Notes under the pieces: generated by a model
What the model was told of the DNA's origin: nothing
Database searches by the model: none
Seen by the model: only the letters and a program-made list of their open reading frames with translations
Made by a program: the position numbers and the translations under genes
From: Mytilus trossulus
Lineage: Eukaryota > Mollusca > Bivalvia > Mytilida > Mytilidae
Reading direction: 5' to 3'
Length of the DNA: 64,000 bases
NCBI RefSeq assembly: GCF_036588685.1
Contig: NC_086376.1
Location: 16,197,911-16,261,910, forward strand
Shown here: positions 1-12,485 of the stretch, one piece after another
Numbering within the stretch: position 1 is the first letter of the stretch
How the letters are laid out: each line of letters opens with the position of its first letter

Positions 1-690
1 TATTTACTACTAGTATTGGCGAGCAGAATAACAAATTATATTTACCCAACTAAGCACTCTGGTCCCCAATCTCTACCCTCACCTCAACCCCCTAATTGTA
101 TTTGCTTTATTGATATATGCTCATATTAATAATCATTTACAATTTGATTCTATAGAAATTTACATTATCAGAACATGAAAAATGTTGACAAAAGTTTAGG
201 TATTTCCCACCAAATATTAGACCTATTATAAACAACAAATAAACTACTGACAACAACTCTAAAAATGGTACAAAGTAGGTTAATAACAAGCAGAAATAAA
301 CCCAAATATCATAAAAACTTTGAAAAAAGTTATGTTCTATTTTGAATATTGTAAAATATTGCAAGTGAGAATAATTATATTTATAGACAAAGTATTATTA
401 TGGTTACTACAGAGAAATTACAAGGACTATATACATTCATTTTTGAAGTATTTTAAAACCAGCTGTTTTCCAAAAAGTAAAATGGTCAGACTTTTTAAAA
501 TTTATCTGAAGAAAGACCTTTTGGACATCATTTAAGCAATTCATTGTTAGCAACAAATTGATTTTTTGTTCTTACTATCATTTCAGTGTCATCTAGAAGA
601 AAAACGTTTATCAAGAAATTGATATAAAGTGACTACACCTAAAGAGTGCACCATAGCACTGTTTACCTGAACTACTGTTGGTGCCCTAAA
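1..690. other. Left-edge intergenic DNA
   Basis: AT-rich, with short open frames only. The first 120 bases belong to a block repeated at about 7320. No gene or RNA seen. Confidence 0.5.
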
Positions 691-699
691 TCCTAAATT

Positions 700-1202
700 C
701 TGTCAGATGTTATTTATTAAGGATGACCTTACCGCCTTCTGGTGCATAAAAAGTCCTAAATTATGCCCGTTTGTATTTATAAAGGATGACCTGACCTCAA
801 GTGGGTGCCCAAAACGTCCTAAATTCTGTCAGATTGTATCCATCAAGCATGAACTGACCTCATGTGGATGCCAAACAAGTCCTAAATCCTGTCAGATCGT
901 ATTCATCCAGGATGACTTGACCTCCTGTGGGTGCCAAAAAAGTCCTTAATTCTATCAAATTGTATTCATCAAGGATAAATTTACCTCCTGTAGGTGCCCA
1001 AAAAGTCCTAAATTCTGTCAAATTGTATCCATCAAGAATGGCATGACCTCCTATTGGTGCCCAAAAAGTCCAGAATTCTGTCAGATTGTATCCATCAATG
1101 ATGACCTGACCTCCTATGGGTTCCCAATAAGTCCTAAGTTCTGTCAGATTGTTTCCATCAAGAATGGCTTGACCTCATATGGGTGCCCAATAAGTCCTTA
1201 AT
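700..1202. repeat. 63-bp tandem repeat, about eight copies
   Basis: Units contain GTGCCCAAAAAGTCCTAAAT, then TCTGTCAGATTGTATCCATC and AAGGATGACCTGACCTCC. Starts of neighbouring units are 63 bp apart and copies are 80-90 percent alike by eye. Since 63 is a multiple of three, a short frame stays open (707-949). This is a repeat artefact. A diverged relative lies at 7560-7700. Confidence 0.88.
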
Positions 1203-1439
1203 AATTTGAATTATTCATACTTTTGCAAGGAGTTCATTTATAAAAATTACTTTATGATAGATATTCAATGTACACCAAAGTGATGACTAACTACAGGATA
1301 AAAACTAATACGTAGAACAACCTGAATCAGCACATTAAAATGGCACAGCCGAACAACGTATTCTATGTTAGCCAAAGAGATCAACGCACAAACGTGCCGT
1401 CACATTTAAATTTCTAATTTCCAAGCAATAGTATAGGAT

Positions 1440-2435
1440 AGAGTTAATGATCGGTGTTGTGTCTCTGTTGTATCGTAGTTCTCTTTTATTTGATACGTTT
1501 CCCTCAGTTTTGGTTTGGAACCCGGATTTGTTTTTTCTTTATCGATTTATGAATTTTGAACAGCGGCATACTACTGTTGCCTTTATTTGTAATATTGATA
1601 TAACATGTATCAATAACAATGATTACTATGATGACAATGATTACAATTATGTAATCGTTTTCTTAAAAAGCCATACAACAAATATTAATTTATATACACT
1701 GATACAATTATGTAATCATACAACTAATACTGATATATGCACTTTATTACAGACAGCATATAAATCTGATGAAGTAATTAATTGACAGGAAAAAATCTCT
1801 GGGAAATTTTAATCATTATTTATTTCACATATCAGTTCAAATGGCATAAAGACATATTCGTGATGTAATCAGATAATAAAAGAATCTTTTAAGTTTACAA
1901 CCTGTACAATATCTACTGAGAATCAGAATTGTGTCAACATTAATGACTTTATCTAATCTTAATTTTGAATGAACACAATATTCATCTTAAATAATTGCTT
2001 AAATATGTCTTATGTTATTCGTTCAATCTAATAAATGTTTTAAGTTTCTTAAATACGTCTACGGTTATTCGTTCAATTTAATAAATGTTTTAATTTTCAT
2101 CAGAAAGTAAGTTGTAATATTTATAGTTTGTTACAAGACTCTTCATAGCATGTATATTCTATAGTTTTTTTTCAAAATCCAAAGTTCATTATATAAAAAA
2201 TCAATTCCCCCCATCACTTTATCAATACGTCATAATTCACAGTGTCAATTGATTATTTAAACATTATAAACAAGAGTACATATGATGAAATATGTCACAT
2301 GTTTAACTGATCGTAATTGATTTTATGCTTGAAGTCTTTCAGAAAAAGGTTTTACTACATGCATTACATAAACTTAATACATGAGCTTGTTCACCTTACA
2401 AGCATTCCATACACCAAAAAGAGTTGACTATTTTC
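1440..2435 (+). repeat. Long dispersed repeat, copy A
   Basis: Shares ordered landmarks with 13480-13800 plus 17462-17650 (copy B) and 22140-22800 (copy C). These are AGCCATACAAC...ATATTAAT, AATCTGGGAA-like text, ATATCTACTGAG and CATTAATGACTTTATCTAAT, then ATTGCTTAAATATG. This copy lacks the 3.66-kb insertion of copy B. The 112-codon frame at 1447-1785 falls in the repeat and has no recognisable product. Confidence 0.6.
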
Positions 2436-2725
2436 ACGAATATGCCAAAACGGATTAGACTACATGTATTTACCTGGTTTGTAATAATATAAACACCAAG
2501 GATGCCACATGTGGAGTTAGAGCTGTTTACCCTTCCGAAGCACCTGATATCACCTGCCGTTTTTTTGTGGGGTTCATTTTGCTATGTCTTTTGTTTTCTT
2601 TATTGTGTCTTTTGTACTATCATTTGTCTGCTTGACGTTTTCTTTTTTACTCGTGGCGTTGTCAACTTGTTTTCGATCTATGAAATTGAATGTACCTTTG
2701 GTATCTTTTGTCCCCCTTTTAAAAA
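2435..2725 (+). repeat. CCACATGTGG-type mussel interspersed repeat, copy 1
   Basis: Contains TTAGACTACATG, GCCACATGTGGAG, CTGTTTACCCTTCCGAAGCA, GTGTCTTTTGTACTATCATT and TCTTTTGTCCCCCTT. It interrupts the R4-type repeat, whose text resumes with AAAACAGCCTTTACC. Translation of this family gives a hydrophobic MPHVE... frame that recurs wherever the repeat does and is not a gene. Confidence 0.7.
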
Positions 2726-3309
2726 CAGCCTTTACCCGAAAATTTTAACATTTACAAATGAACCATGAAAATCAATTCAAGGTCAATAATACCTGCCATA
2801 TTGCAAGACATGTACTTCTTGCATTTATTGCATACACCAAATAAAGATGACCTATTACTTATAGTATCTGTGCTACCAAACCATTGGTCATATGAGGTTA
2901 ATGTCACGTAAACTCTGTGTGAAGGACATCTATGAGTTGCTGAATAATGAAAAGGAGACCAGGGACATCAAAAAGATTATATTTTGAGTCTGATAGTTAA
3001 TGTTTACTTCTGAATAAAAACACCAAGAAAGCCATATATTTGTGATCCAGGTAAACTGAATTATCTTTCTATATAATCATAAACTTAATTTCTAAATTGA
3101 ATGGGTTTTTATCTATAATACTGTTCTATCATTACTCCAATTGAATATTATTCATCTAGTTGGATACTGGAAGTTAAGAGTATTGTCAAATTGATAGAAG
3201 ATACATAATGTCAACAGTAAGAAAGTCATCATCCCTTACACGGTTTCTGTGTAAATAAAAATTGATAAAATATAATTATGTTATGTTTATAATGTATGTA
3301 CATTTGAGG

Positions 3310-3960
3310 AACTTGGATTCAAAATATAACACCTCGATATCAGATCTTATTTTTAACAATATAACACGCCCACTGTGAGATCTTGCATCAACATTATGAC
3401 ACTGCCACTGTCAGATCTTTTATTAAGATTTAAGTTGCTATCTGTCAGATCTTTTACTCTAAATTCAGAAATTATTGCGAGTTTCTTTTATCATAACAAT
3501 AATGCGAATTAATAAGTATCGTAATTACAAGAACTCACATTTTAATATATGTTACCGATATCTGAAAATAATCATCTGTTTCCAGATTTTCCTGAAATCG
3601 AACATATTAACATTTGTCTAGTATTCAATAGTAACAATGATATATGCATTTGAATGCTATAACTTCTGAATTTACAGTAATAAGAATATAACATGTCCAC
3701 TGTCAGAATTTTTTTTAAATGAAACACACAACTGTCTTCTACACAGCCACTAATAGATATTGTGTTCTTTATAAAACTTGCCAGCTGTAAGACTTTGCAT
3801 TCAAAATATAACACACCAACTGGCACACCTTGTTTTCAAAATATAAAAACCCGAATGACTGTGTTTTAAAATATAACATGCCAAATGACAGTGAATCAAA
3901 TATACATGATGTCCATAAGCTTTTAACCAAAGATATTCCAAGACGTTCAAAGGCGGTAAG
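3310..3960. repeat. Degenerate tandem repeat rich in AAAATATAACAC and CTGTCAGATCTT
   Basis: Irregular units of about 45-60 bp pair TTCAAAATATAACA(C/T)G with CCACTGTCAGATCTT. They are clear at 3316-3450 and again at 3690-3900. Heavy divergence hides the true period. No coding signal. Confidence 0.5.
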
Positions 3961-3979
3961 ATTTTGGATTTTAGACATC

Positions 3980-6296
3980 CAGGATCATCAGAGAATCAAA
4001 TCAGTCTAAAACTTTCCGTTTAAATTGGCTGGAAATAAAATGAATGAATGATACTTCTAGTGTTGGTTTTCCTTACCTTCTCATTGTAACCCTTTATGAA
4101 ATTGCGTTACAAGCCTGAGTCTTGATAACACATGTTAATTGTGATGTCATTAGAGTGCCACCATAATGACGATTCAAAAAATTTAAAAGCAAAAATGTTG
4201 TAATTTTAGCTAAATGTTTCACACAAATGCATAAGAAAAAACTTTTGCAAGTTGATTTTGATATAAACGCATTACCTGCGTTAATATTGTTTGAGAGGGA
4301 GCTTGTGTCCTGTGTTATTTCGTAGGTTAAATTGCCAAGAATTTTGGCAAATTCACCATAAATAGAATCATACATATTATTTGGAAAAATTGACATATAA
4401 TGCTATCAAGGGCCAACTTGTAGTGCTTTGTCCTTTAGTGGGTTCAATTGTTAGTGACAATATGGTAGTGACAATTTTTATTGATTTTGAAATTATATAT
4501 CTATAACATATCAGGAACATTTCTTCATGTTACCCTACAAATCCTTACCTCAAAGTTTGCTTACGGGTACAGCTGTTTTAATTTAATGATAAGCTGTCTG
4601 GAAAATAAACCAAATGGGACCTTGAATGGCATTTTAACTTACAGTTACTGCCAATGGCAGCAGGACAGCCATATCAATTATCTGTTAATTTGTTATTCTT
4701 GTTCGAAAAAAACATGCACTGCACATTCTGTGGTCTAATGATGAATCATGAATAAATGGTTTCAAAAATATCAATTTCTTTTGTTTCACATTTTTGTACT
4801 GAATCTTCAAATACCCACCATACTACCACCAGGCTTATAACTTTGTACTTTGTAAATTAAGATACTTCTATGCATTTACATGTGAGAATAATTCTTAGGC
4901 TGGCATTTAAATTCCTCCATTTTCTTAAGTTTCAGAAATTAACTAGCTTGAACTAAGAAATGATTGGGCTTCATAAGGCTTTTGAAAGACACATTTTAAT
5001 TTTTCTGTTTTTCACAATTTAGTTTTGAATCAAGGATAGTCTTGTTATAAAATCAATGGAAAGATTGGAACAGTAGAGTAAAAATTTATAAATCATATTT
5101 AGGTATGGTGCAGATAAAACAAGAACGTAATCATAGCATTATTGCAGAAAACTACATTAATAATAGGTCTTTAGAAGAATATGAACTTTTCTGTAGATAT
5201 AATTAACTTAGTTTGCACAATAATCTTGTTTTAATAATATTGCAATTTCAAATCTAAAGAAAAATGTTCTTTTCAACATAAACACCTTGAACTATTCTTT
5301 TATTGAAATTGAGATTCATTCTTCATTGCAAAAATTCAAATTACTTACATTATTACAAAAATCTAAACGTGTGAATATTTTTTGAATAGTAGTTGCTTAG
5401 GTTAAGAAATCTTACTTACTGTTTCAAGCCAATCACTAATAAGTTATCAATAAATGCAGATGATTCTTGCACAGATTTAACAAATAAATTAAAGACCTAC
5501 TTTGAATACCCTTTTTATGTTTATTTTTCATATTTTTTTTTCTATTGAAAAAAGATCTTGTTTGTCATTATAATCATTTATCTTAAAGACGTAATTTGCA
5601 GAATCATGTTCTGAGGTGTTTATAAAAAATAAGAGGCAATAAATAAATCTATCATTTTTATAGGACTATCTATACATAAGGGTATTCAATAATGCTGCAT
5701 AGAAGACCTGTTTGTGACGTTCAGCTGTTGTTTTTCCTATGTCGGGTTGTTGTCTCTTTGATACATTCCCCATTTCCATTCTCAATTTTATAATGAAGGA
5801 TCTGCTAAATCATGAATGAGTTTGATTAGTAATTTTGTCAATATCATTGGCATTTCATGAGGTAGGATATTCTATTTTAGTTCCAACCTGGTCTCCGCTT
5901 ATTCGGTAATCATGACAGTTTTCCGTCATAATGATATTGTATCATATAGATTTATAGCATAAATGTATAGACGTAGTTTTGAGAATAGAAAATAGTTACA
6001 AAATATAGTTATTAAATAAATGATAAAACTAGACAGCAAATCAAACAAACTATAAAGATAAAACTGTTTTTAAGACATTACTAAAATAACTCATCGTTTC
6101 ATAAGAACCCAGAAATGAAAATTAGAAGGAACTACAAAAAGAAATGTATACTTAGTATTTCAATGTGTATACATTAATAGATTAAGAATTTTTGTGTGCT
6201 ACTTTCTGTTTGAAAGGCTAGTGCCTTAGTTAAGACTCAGAACAATAGTTCCAAACTTTCCAACAATTGACAAAACAACCAATAGGACGTTCATGT
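3980..6296. other. Intergenic, no gene seen
   Basis: AT-rich DNA with scattered short frames without codon structure. At about 5700-5800 a fragment reads CCTATGTCGGGTTGTTGTCT and CTTTGATACATTCCCCATTT, a piece of a mussel repeat that recurs near 16060. Confidence 0.5.
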
Positions 6297-6590
6297 TAAA
6301 AGAGAGGCAAAAGATAGCAGAGGGACAGTCAAACTCATAGATCGAAAATAAACTGCCAACATCATGGCTAAAATGAAAAAGACAAACAGACAAAACATAG
6401 TACACAAGTCACAATATAGAAAATTAAAGACTAAGCAACACGAACCACGCCAAAAACTGGCGTTGATCGCAGGTGCTCTGGAAGGGTAAGCAGATATTGT
6501 TCCATATGTAGCACCCGTCGTGTTGCTTATGTTATTACAAACCCGGTAAATAGTCTAATTCGGTAGGTCACGTTCCAGAAAATAGTGACT
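6297..6590 (-). repeat. CCACATGTGG-type mussel interspersed repeat, copy 2
   Basis: Reverse orientation. AGAGAGGCAAAAGATAGCAG, ACTCATAGATCGAAAAT, GACAAACAGACAAAACATAG and CTGGAAGGGTAAGCAGAT match copies 1 and 4. The CCACATGTGG core is eroded to CCATATGTAG. Confidence 0.7.
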
Positions 6591-6599
6591 GCAATGTAG

Positions 6600-7315
6600 T
6601 GCTGAGTGCAATTTGAAAAGGGACTGGATATTGTTGGTTACTTGGAGAGGGACAGAAATTAAGCCTTACAACAGGCCACATATGTACCAATCAAAACCGT
6701 TTCACTTATCTCTCCACAAGACATTGGATTTATCACATGTCCCTTTTCTGACCATAAATATCTGGGATCAATACGTCCTGCACCAACAAATGCGGGTTAA
6801 ATATGTTTGAAGGCACCAATGCAACCCTCTCTCTACTTCATCTACCAGCATCAGTGGTTTTGTGACCAAGTCAAAATTTAAGGACTCCTTCTTTTTGATA
6901 AGTCGTATTCTCTATTTCAGTATACCATACTCTTCAAAAGTAACTTTTGATTAAGAAAAAAAAAGATTTAAGAAAAATCTTTCACCTGAGAAAAAAAAGT
7001 GAGAACGAATGTCATATTACTGTCCAGAAAAAAACAAAGAGAGGGCAGGCTTTAAAAGTCGGTCAATTAATCCATTTTTGTTATAAACTGAATTCATTTC
7101 TTTAATTTAATTATTCATGATTATTTTCGATATTTTCTCTTAAATTATTCATTGTCTGGCCTTTTCTTTTCTGTGCTTTGTAAATTAATAATAGCACACT
7201 TGAGGAAATGTTTACAGTTTAATTTGAAATCAACTTCGACAATCAGGGTTTGTTTGTAGGAACATAGTGTGTTCTCATCGTGTGACAAAGTGATGAAATG
7301 GAATTCATTCATTGC
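6600..7315. other. Intergenic, no gene seen
   Basis: A 65-codon frame at 6613-6810 has no recognisable domain. The rest is AT-rich with poly-A tracts near 6955 and 6990. Confidence 0.45.
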
Positions 7316-7319
7316 AAAT

Positions 7320-7790
7320 TATTTTACTATCACCAGCTTGGTGAGCAGGATAATACAATTTGTTTACCGAACAAAAACAACAACACAATCCGGTCCCCTT
7401 ACGCGACTGTAAAGTTTCCAACTCTCCCTTGCTAATGTTCCTACTGTTTCTTCAATGCTATCTATGTAGAAGAAAAAAATATCAAGACCTGCTTTAGAAA
7501 ATAATAAAATATGCATTGACATCTTCCAAAGAAAGCCTAAGAACTATTTAGTCCTTAATTTCGATCTGTCAGATCGTATTCATCAAGGATGACATGACCT
7601 GGCCTCCTGTAGATGACTTATTAGTACTCAATCATGTCAGATCATATTGATAATCAAAGACGACCAGACCTCCTTTGGGTGCTAAAGTCCATCTTATATT
7701 TATAGTTTAAGACATTATAGTCTCTGAAGGTATCTATCAATGATAATGTCGAATCATCCTTCAGGAAAGACAGAAAGCTTATCAAAATAA
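7320..7790 (+). repeat. Diverged duplicate of the 1-1200 segment
   Basis: GGTGAGCAGGATAATACAAT and CCGGTCCCC parallel GGCGAGCAGAATAACAAATT and CTGGTCCCC at 20-65. TAGAAGAAAAAAATATCAAG parallels the bases near 593. Two degraded copies of the 63-bp unit follow at 7560-7700 (TCAGATCGTATTCATCAAGG). Order is conserved, so this is one duplicated block with far fewer tandem units. Confidence 0.55.
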
Positions 7791-7829
7791 AGCGTAGTGA
7801 CGACGGGTTCCACATGTGGAGAAGCAGTG

Positions 7830-8670
7830 TATATAAAGTGCGAATCCAGCTAGTTCATTTTTACTGTTATATGCGGGTATGTCTATTGTAGAATAAAGGA
7901 TCATGGGAAATCTGTATTTGTTAACGTTTTGAAAATATCAAGTTAAGTGATTTGAAGGAAAGTTTTAACATATTTTCATTGTGATATGTCTTTATAATAT
8001 ACAAACATAGCATTAAAGTTCAAATAAGTGTTATAAAAGCATCATAATATAGCATATCGATTATTGAAAGCGATCCATTTTAACTATAGATGCGATGAAT
8101 TATCACTGTTAGTGCAGTCATTATTACTGTAGAATTTTCAAAGATGCGAGGAATTTTTATTGTAGAATTATGTGATAAATGCACTTGCAACAAATGAAAA
8201 AACTTAGTTGATGACTTTAGGATTTATGATAAATGTATTTTCAAATTGAAATACAAACTCCTCATTCATTCTTCATCAAATATATAGCTTTTCAAACTTG
8301 TAACAAAAGCGATTCTCAAAATGAAAAATTCTAGATCCGCGAATGGATACTACCGCAGAGGTAAAACCATACACATTTGGGTTATTGTGCACGAAATGCA
8401 TGCTACAATTCATTTTTGTTGATTTAAGACCCTTTGGAACTCTATGTGGGCTATTTCAGCAAATAGGCAAAAAATCCCCAAACTAGATACACGGTTAGAT
8501 TCAGCATGTCAACGAATCCCAAATATCTATATTAAAGGACTTTTGTCTATAAATTTGGACCCCACAAAATTGAAAAAGGGACCAAAAATATAAAAAAATG
8601 CATGCATCGGATACATTTGTTATTGAAGGCATGACTGTAACAATAGGATGAATACACAAAAATATCTTAT
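7830..8670. other. Intergenic, no gene seen
   Basis: AT-rich. Short direct similarity around 8085-8170 (GATGCGATGAATTATCACTG and GATGCGAGGAATTTTTATTG). Nothing coding. Confidence 0.45.
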
Positions 8671-8676
8671 TCTGGG

Positions 8677-8917
8677 GTCTCATTGGGGGGTTCTGATCCC
8701 GGATCCTGCTTTCTGTTTTGGCAGATTCCCGTGTTCCGCTTATTGTTTTGTCAGATTCCCGTATCCCGCTTATACTATGCAGTTCTCATTTTTTGTAATT
8801 ATCCGTGTCCCGCTAGACTTCATTTCTCGTTTTTCACGACACAATCATTTGACTTTCACCTGTCACGCTTGCAAAAAATCGGCAATCCGGCGTCATGCTT
8901 ATATCCAAATGAGACCC
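8677..8917. mobile_element. Small repeat element ending in GGGTCTCATT inverted termini
   Basis: GGGTCTCATT at 8677-8686 is inverted as AATGAGACCC at 8908-8917. Inside are several degenerate units of the type TTCCCGTGTCCCGCTTATTG. The overlapping 99- and 84-codon frames come from this GC-richer repeat and are not genes. Confidence 0.55.
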
Positions 8918-8939
8918 ACTATTTTACTCTATTCTGACT

Positions 8940-10190
8940 CATATTAAGCCCATTATAAATATATTAAAAAAGTAGCGTGGATTTTTTTTATCCCTTTTTA
9001 TCCAGTCTCGTTTAGTTTTTGAGCCATAAATAGATGTCGTATGTGACAATGAGACAACTCTCCATCCGAGTCACAATTTATAAAAGTAGACTATTATACG
9101 TCAAAATATGGTCTTCAACATGGAGTCTTGGAACCTTTTAAACGGTAAAACAAAGGTTCAATCTATATCAAGATGTACGTAATTAGTGGTGAAGTGTCAT
9201 GGAAATGGATAAAAATAATAAGGATAAAGATCCCTATACGCTTTATAAGAAACTAAATGGAATACATTTGAAATAAATGTTATTTCTATTGAATTTATTA
9301 ATGTGTTTTAAAACCAAACTTTCCTCCGTAAGTGAAATTTTATCGAATCTTTTGCTCTTACTTTATCTATTGTTTGAGCAAGTCGGCTAAATTAAGGCTT
9401 AACAGCTAATTTGCTTATGCATGTGAAGCAAAACTTTGGTTGGCTTGCTTGCTTTGTTTGTTTGTTTAATTGTTTATACAAACTTTGTAAATAAGATTGA
9501 CATTTTTAAACAATATGAATAGGCATAGTTTAACCTGTATTTTTAATATTTGAATTAAATTGGGTGTTATCATAATGATTATCCAATAAAAGAAAAGCAA
9601 GCAAGTCAACTAAAGTCTTGCTCTACATGCTTAAAGAAATGAGCTGTAATAGATAAAAAAAAAAAATTAAAAAAAAATATACAGTGAAAATGCACCGCAT
9701 ATACAATACTAATTATTCGCTCCACAGTGAAAATGAAAGAATAGTATCATTATTCGACAGTAAACATGACTAGCATTACGAAATCATCATAGTGGAATTT
9801 AGTTAATTATGAAGAAACTGAATGACAAAACATATTCTACGTTCTACAACTTTATTAATTGTATTAAAATGAATATTTTTTACTGCAACAACATCTAACC
9901 TGTTAGTTATAAAGCACCTGCACGATCTGTTCGTGAAATGTCCTAAATATTCACCTATTTTGGTATATATTTCACATCTGGATGGCTTTAGGCGCGATAA
10001 AACCCCGCTCGCATCTCTTACTTTGTTTTATTAGTATTATGTATTTCTGAACATATACATTTTAACTCATTTTCTTCATTTTCGTCAAAAATTAAAAAAA
10101 GTTCGTCTGTTTATTTATCATTCTACATTAGACATTTATTGCATATACAGTAAAAATGATCTTTTAGGATCCGCACTTTACATACACTGG
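8940..10190. other. Intergenic with a repeat fragment
   Basis: 9030-9130 carries a diverged GATGTGGTATGAT-family fragment (GACAATGAGACAACTCTCCA). The rest is AT-rich with no gene seen. Confidence 0.45.
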
Positions 10191-10194
10191 AGAA

Positions 10195-10395
10195 GGATCT
10201 GCTTTCCCCTTCGGAGCACCTGATATCACCCCCAAGTTTTGGTGGGGTTCGTGATGCTTATTGTTTAGTTTTCTATGTTGTGTCATGTGTACTATTGTTT
10301 GTCTTTTTGTCCTTTTTATTTTTAGCCCTGGCGTTTTCAATTTATTTTCGATTTATGAGTTTGACTCCCATATCTTTCGTCCCTCTTCTTTACAA
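10195..10395 (+). repeat. CCACATGTGG-type mussel interspersed repeat, copy 3
   Basis: AAGGATCTGCTTTCCCCTTC, GGAGCACCTGATATCACC, TGTGTCATGTGTACTATTG and TTTATGAGTTTGACTCCC match the other copies. The 5' part is missing. Confidence 0.68.
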
Positions 10396-10399
10396 TTTC

Positions 10400-11565
10400 A
10401 TCTGTAAATTCATCAAATTCCAGATTTAAGGTCCACATGAAATAAACATGCAAATACGTTGAAGAAAAACAAGCTAAACTGTAAGCTAGTGTCCACAAAT
10501 GATACACCTTTGATACGTATTTCGTTAACAAAAAGATGAAAACTAAGCAATTATTTGCCTCTTTGTAGATCACTAAAGTTACTTAGAGGTGTTACGTTTA
10601 AAAAGTTAAAAATAAATAAGTAGACAGTATAAATAATCAAAGAGCTGAAAGCTCTGAAGAAAAATGACGCCACTGTCTCTAATATCGGGATAGTTTTTAT
10701 GCAAGTCTTGATTTTCACATACCGTAATTAGTTTAACAATGCAACATGTATCGTGAGCATATAATTGATATTCATATATATGTGTGTGTGTGTGTGAAGT
10801 GAAGGTGACAACTGGCTGCTATTTTAAGACAAAGGAATAGGTCAAGACTAGCTGAATTGTACAAATAAATACCGTAGAAAGGCTTGTATATTTCTCACTG
10901 GTACATAGTCTGAATCCGGGTCCGTTCGCTTCCATTCATGTTTGCGCCCACTCATTTTCACCCCCTTTCACTTTCACACCCTACATGTTCGCACCCAATC
11001 TTAATTGGTTTTGTGTTTAATAACTCTGTAAGCAAGTGTTTTCTTATAAGTATAATTGTTGTCATTGTCTCAAAATAAAGTGAGACAGCAATTTTGTTTT
11101 TGTGTTGAATAAATCTTAATCATGTTTTGGATAGGGTATTGCTAAAAATAATAATAATCCTTTCTAAATAAAGTGGTATTTTCTGAACGTTTTATTTTGT
11201 GTTGAATAACTCTTAATCATGTTTTGGTCAGTTATTGCTATAACTTGTTTCATTGACTTGTTTCAAAATGAAGTGAGATTCTGACTATGTTTGTTTCTGT
11301 GTGTTGAATAAATTTTATCTTGTTTTGGTTATATTAGTGGATTGCTATATTTTGGTTTCTATGTTTTATTGTTTCGTTGTTTCAGATCAAAGGGACCAAG
11401 CTGTTAAAAACAATTATCTTTTGTGTTTTTTCCTTTAAAATCTTCAATGTTTTACTCATACCAAGCTATAAATACATTCAGTATTTACACCAAAGCAATT
11501 TAAAACAACAACCATGATTTTCCAATTATTCAACTTGAATTTGAATTAAAATTGTCAAAGATTTC
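10400..11565. other. Intergenic with microsatellite
   Basis: A short TG run lies at 10781-10795. 11080-11340 has loosely repeated text: GTGTTGAATAA(A/C)TCTTAATCATG and GTTTTGG recur about every 110 bp, perhaps an old tandem repeat. No gene. Confidence 0.45.
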
Positions 11566-11567
11566 TA

Positions 11568-12480
11568 GTCAAACCGGCACCTAGTTAAATTGGCACATGG
11601 ACAAATCAGCACCTGGTTAAAATCGACACCTGATATAGTCAATTCGTCACCCATGTTAAATATTTATTTTTAACAGTATTTTAAGCAATAGGGTAAAAAT
11701 AAGAAAGGGGTTGCCAGAATTTTTTTTCAGTATTTAAGCAAAAAGAGTTAAATACTAACTTTCACATTTTGGGGTGTTCATGTACATTTTGTATATATTT
11801 ATTTTTCTCAACTAAATGACTTTTTTGGTGTATTTTTAATGATATATATATATATGAGTAGTCCAAATAATTATTACGTCTGGCAAGGCTTTTTTAATTT
11901 TTATTCTGGAACACCTTCCTATGACCGCAAGGCTATGCTAATTTTTTTCTAGGACGCCTTCCTACGAACGTCGTAGGAAGGCGTCCCAGAAAAATAATAA
12001 AATAGCCTTGACAGACGTCATAATTATTTGGACTAATAGATGAGATATTGGGTATTTTTCTGCATTATTTTAACCAGTTGAGCATTTTACAGATTGTTGG
12101 TTTAATGCTGTTTAAACTTTACTGAAAAAAAAACACCTTAAATTTGCTAATTATTTGGCATGAAAGTTTGATTTATTGAAAGGGACATATAGTTTTCCAT
12201 TTTATTTTAATAATTGACTTGTTTTTACAATTAGACAAATTGTCTAATTGTTAAAACAACAGCTTTGGTAAGGGCTTCGTTGTTTACCTTTATACACTTA
12301 ACATATTCACTTTCGTTTCGTTGTTTACCAAAATACACAACAACATATTCACTATGTACTTGGTAACAGTAATTAATTAATTGAATAGAAAATATTATAA
12401 CAAATATTATTGGATGCCGAATTGACGTTGAATAGGTGCCGATTTGACTAGATGCCAATTTAACCAGGTGCCGACTTGAC
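11568..12480. mobile_element. 913-bp TIR element with internally repeated arms
   Basis: The left arm GTCAAACCGGCACCTAGTTA is inverted at the right end (plus strand ...CCAGGTGCCGACTTGAC, ending 12480). Each arm is a run of about four 17-bp units of the type TCAAATCGGCACCTGGT, so arms match over about 70 bp with slippage. No clear target duplication. No transposase frame. It holds a nested foldback at 11859-12035. Confidence 0.65.
11859..12035. mobile_element. Foldback MITE (TAGTCCAAATAATTAT arms)
   Basis: TAGTCCAAATAATTATTACG opens the element and CGTCATAATTATTTGGACTA closes it. A second inner palindrome, GACGCCTTCCTACGA/TCGTAGGAAGGCGTC, sits at 11951-11985. The whole can fold into one long hairpin. 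The same terminal text recurs alone at 36908. Confidence 0.75.
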
Positions 12481-12485
12481 TTGTA

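Noticed and set aside
707..949. 80-codon frame with repeated FIKDDLTS
   Set aside because: The 63-bp tandem unit is divisible by three and keeps a frame open by chance.
700..1202. CRISPR-like array
   Set aside because: Units are contiguous and diverged with no constant repeat plus unique spacers, and the DNA is eukaryotic.
8648..8947. Overlapping 99- and 84-codon frames
   Set aside because: They fall within a small GC-richer repeat element with GGGTCTCATT ends.
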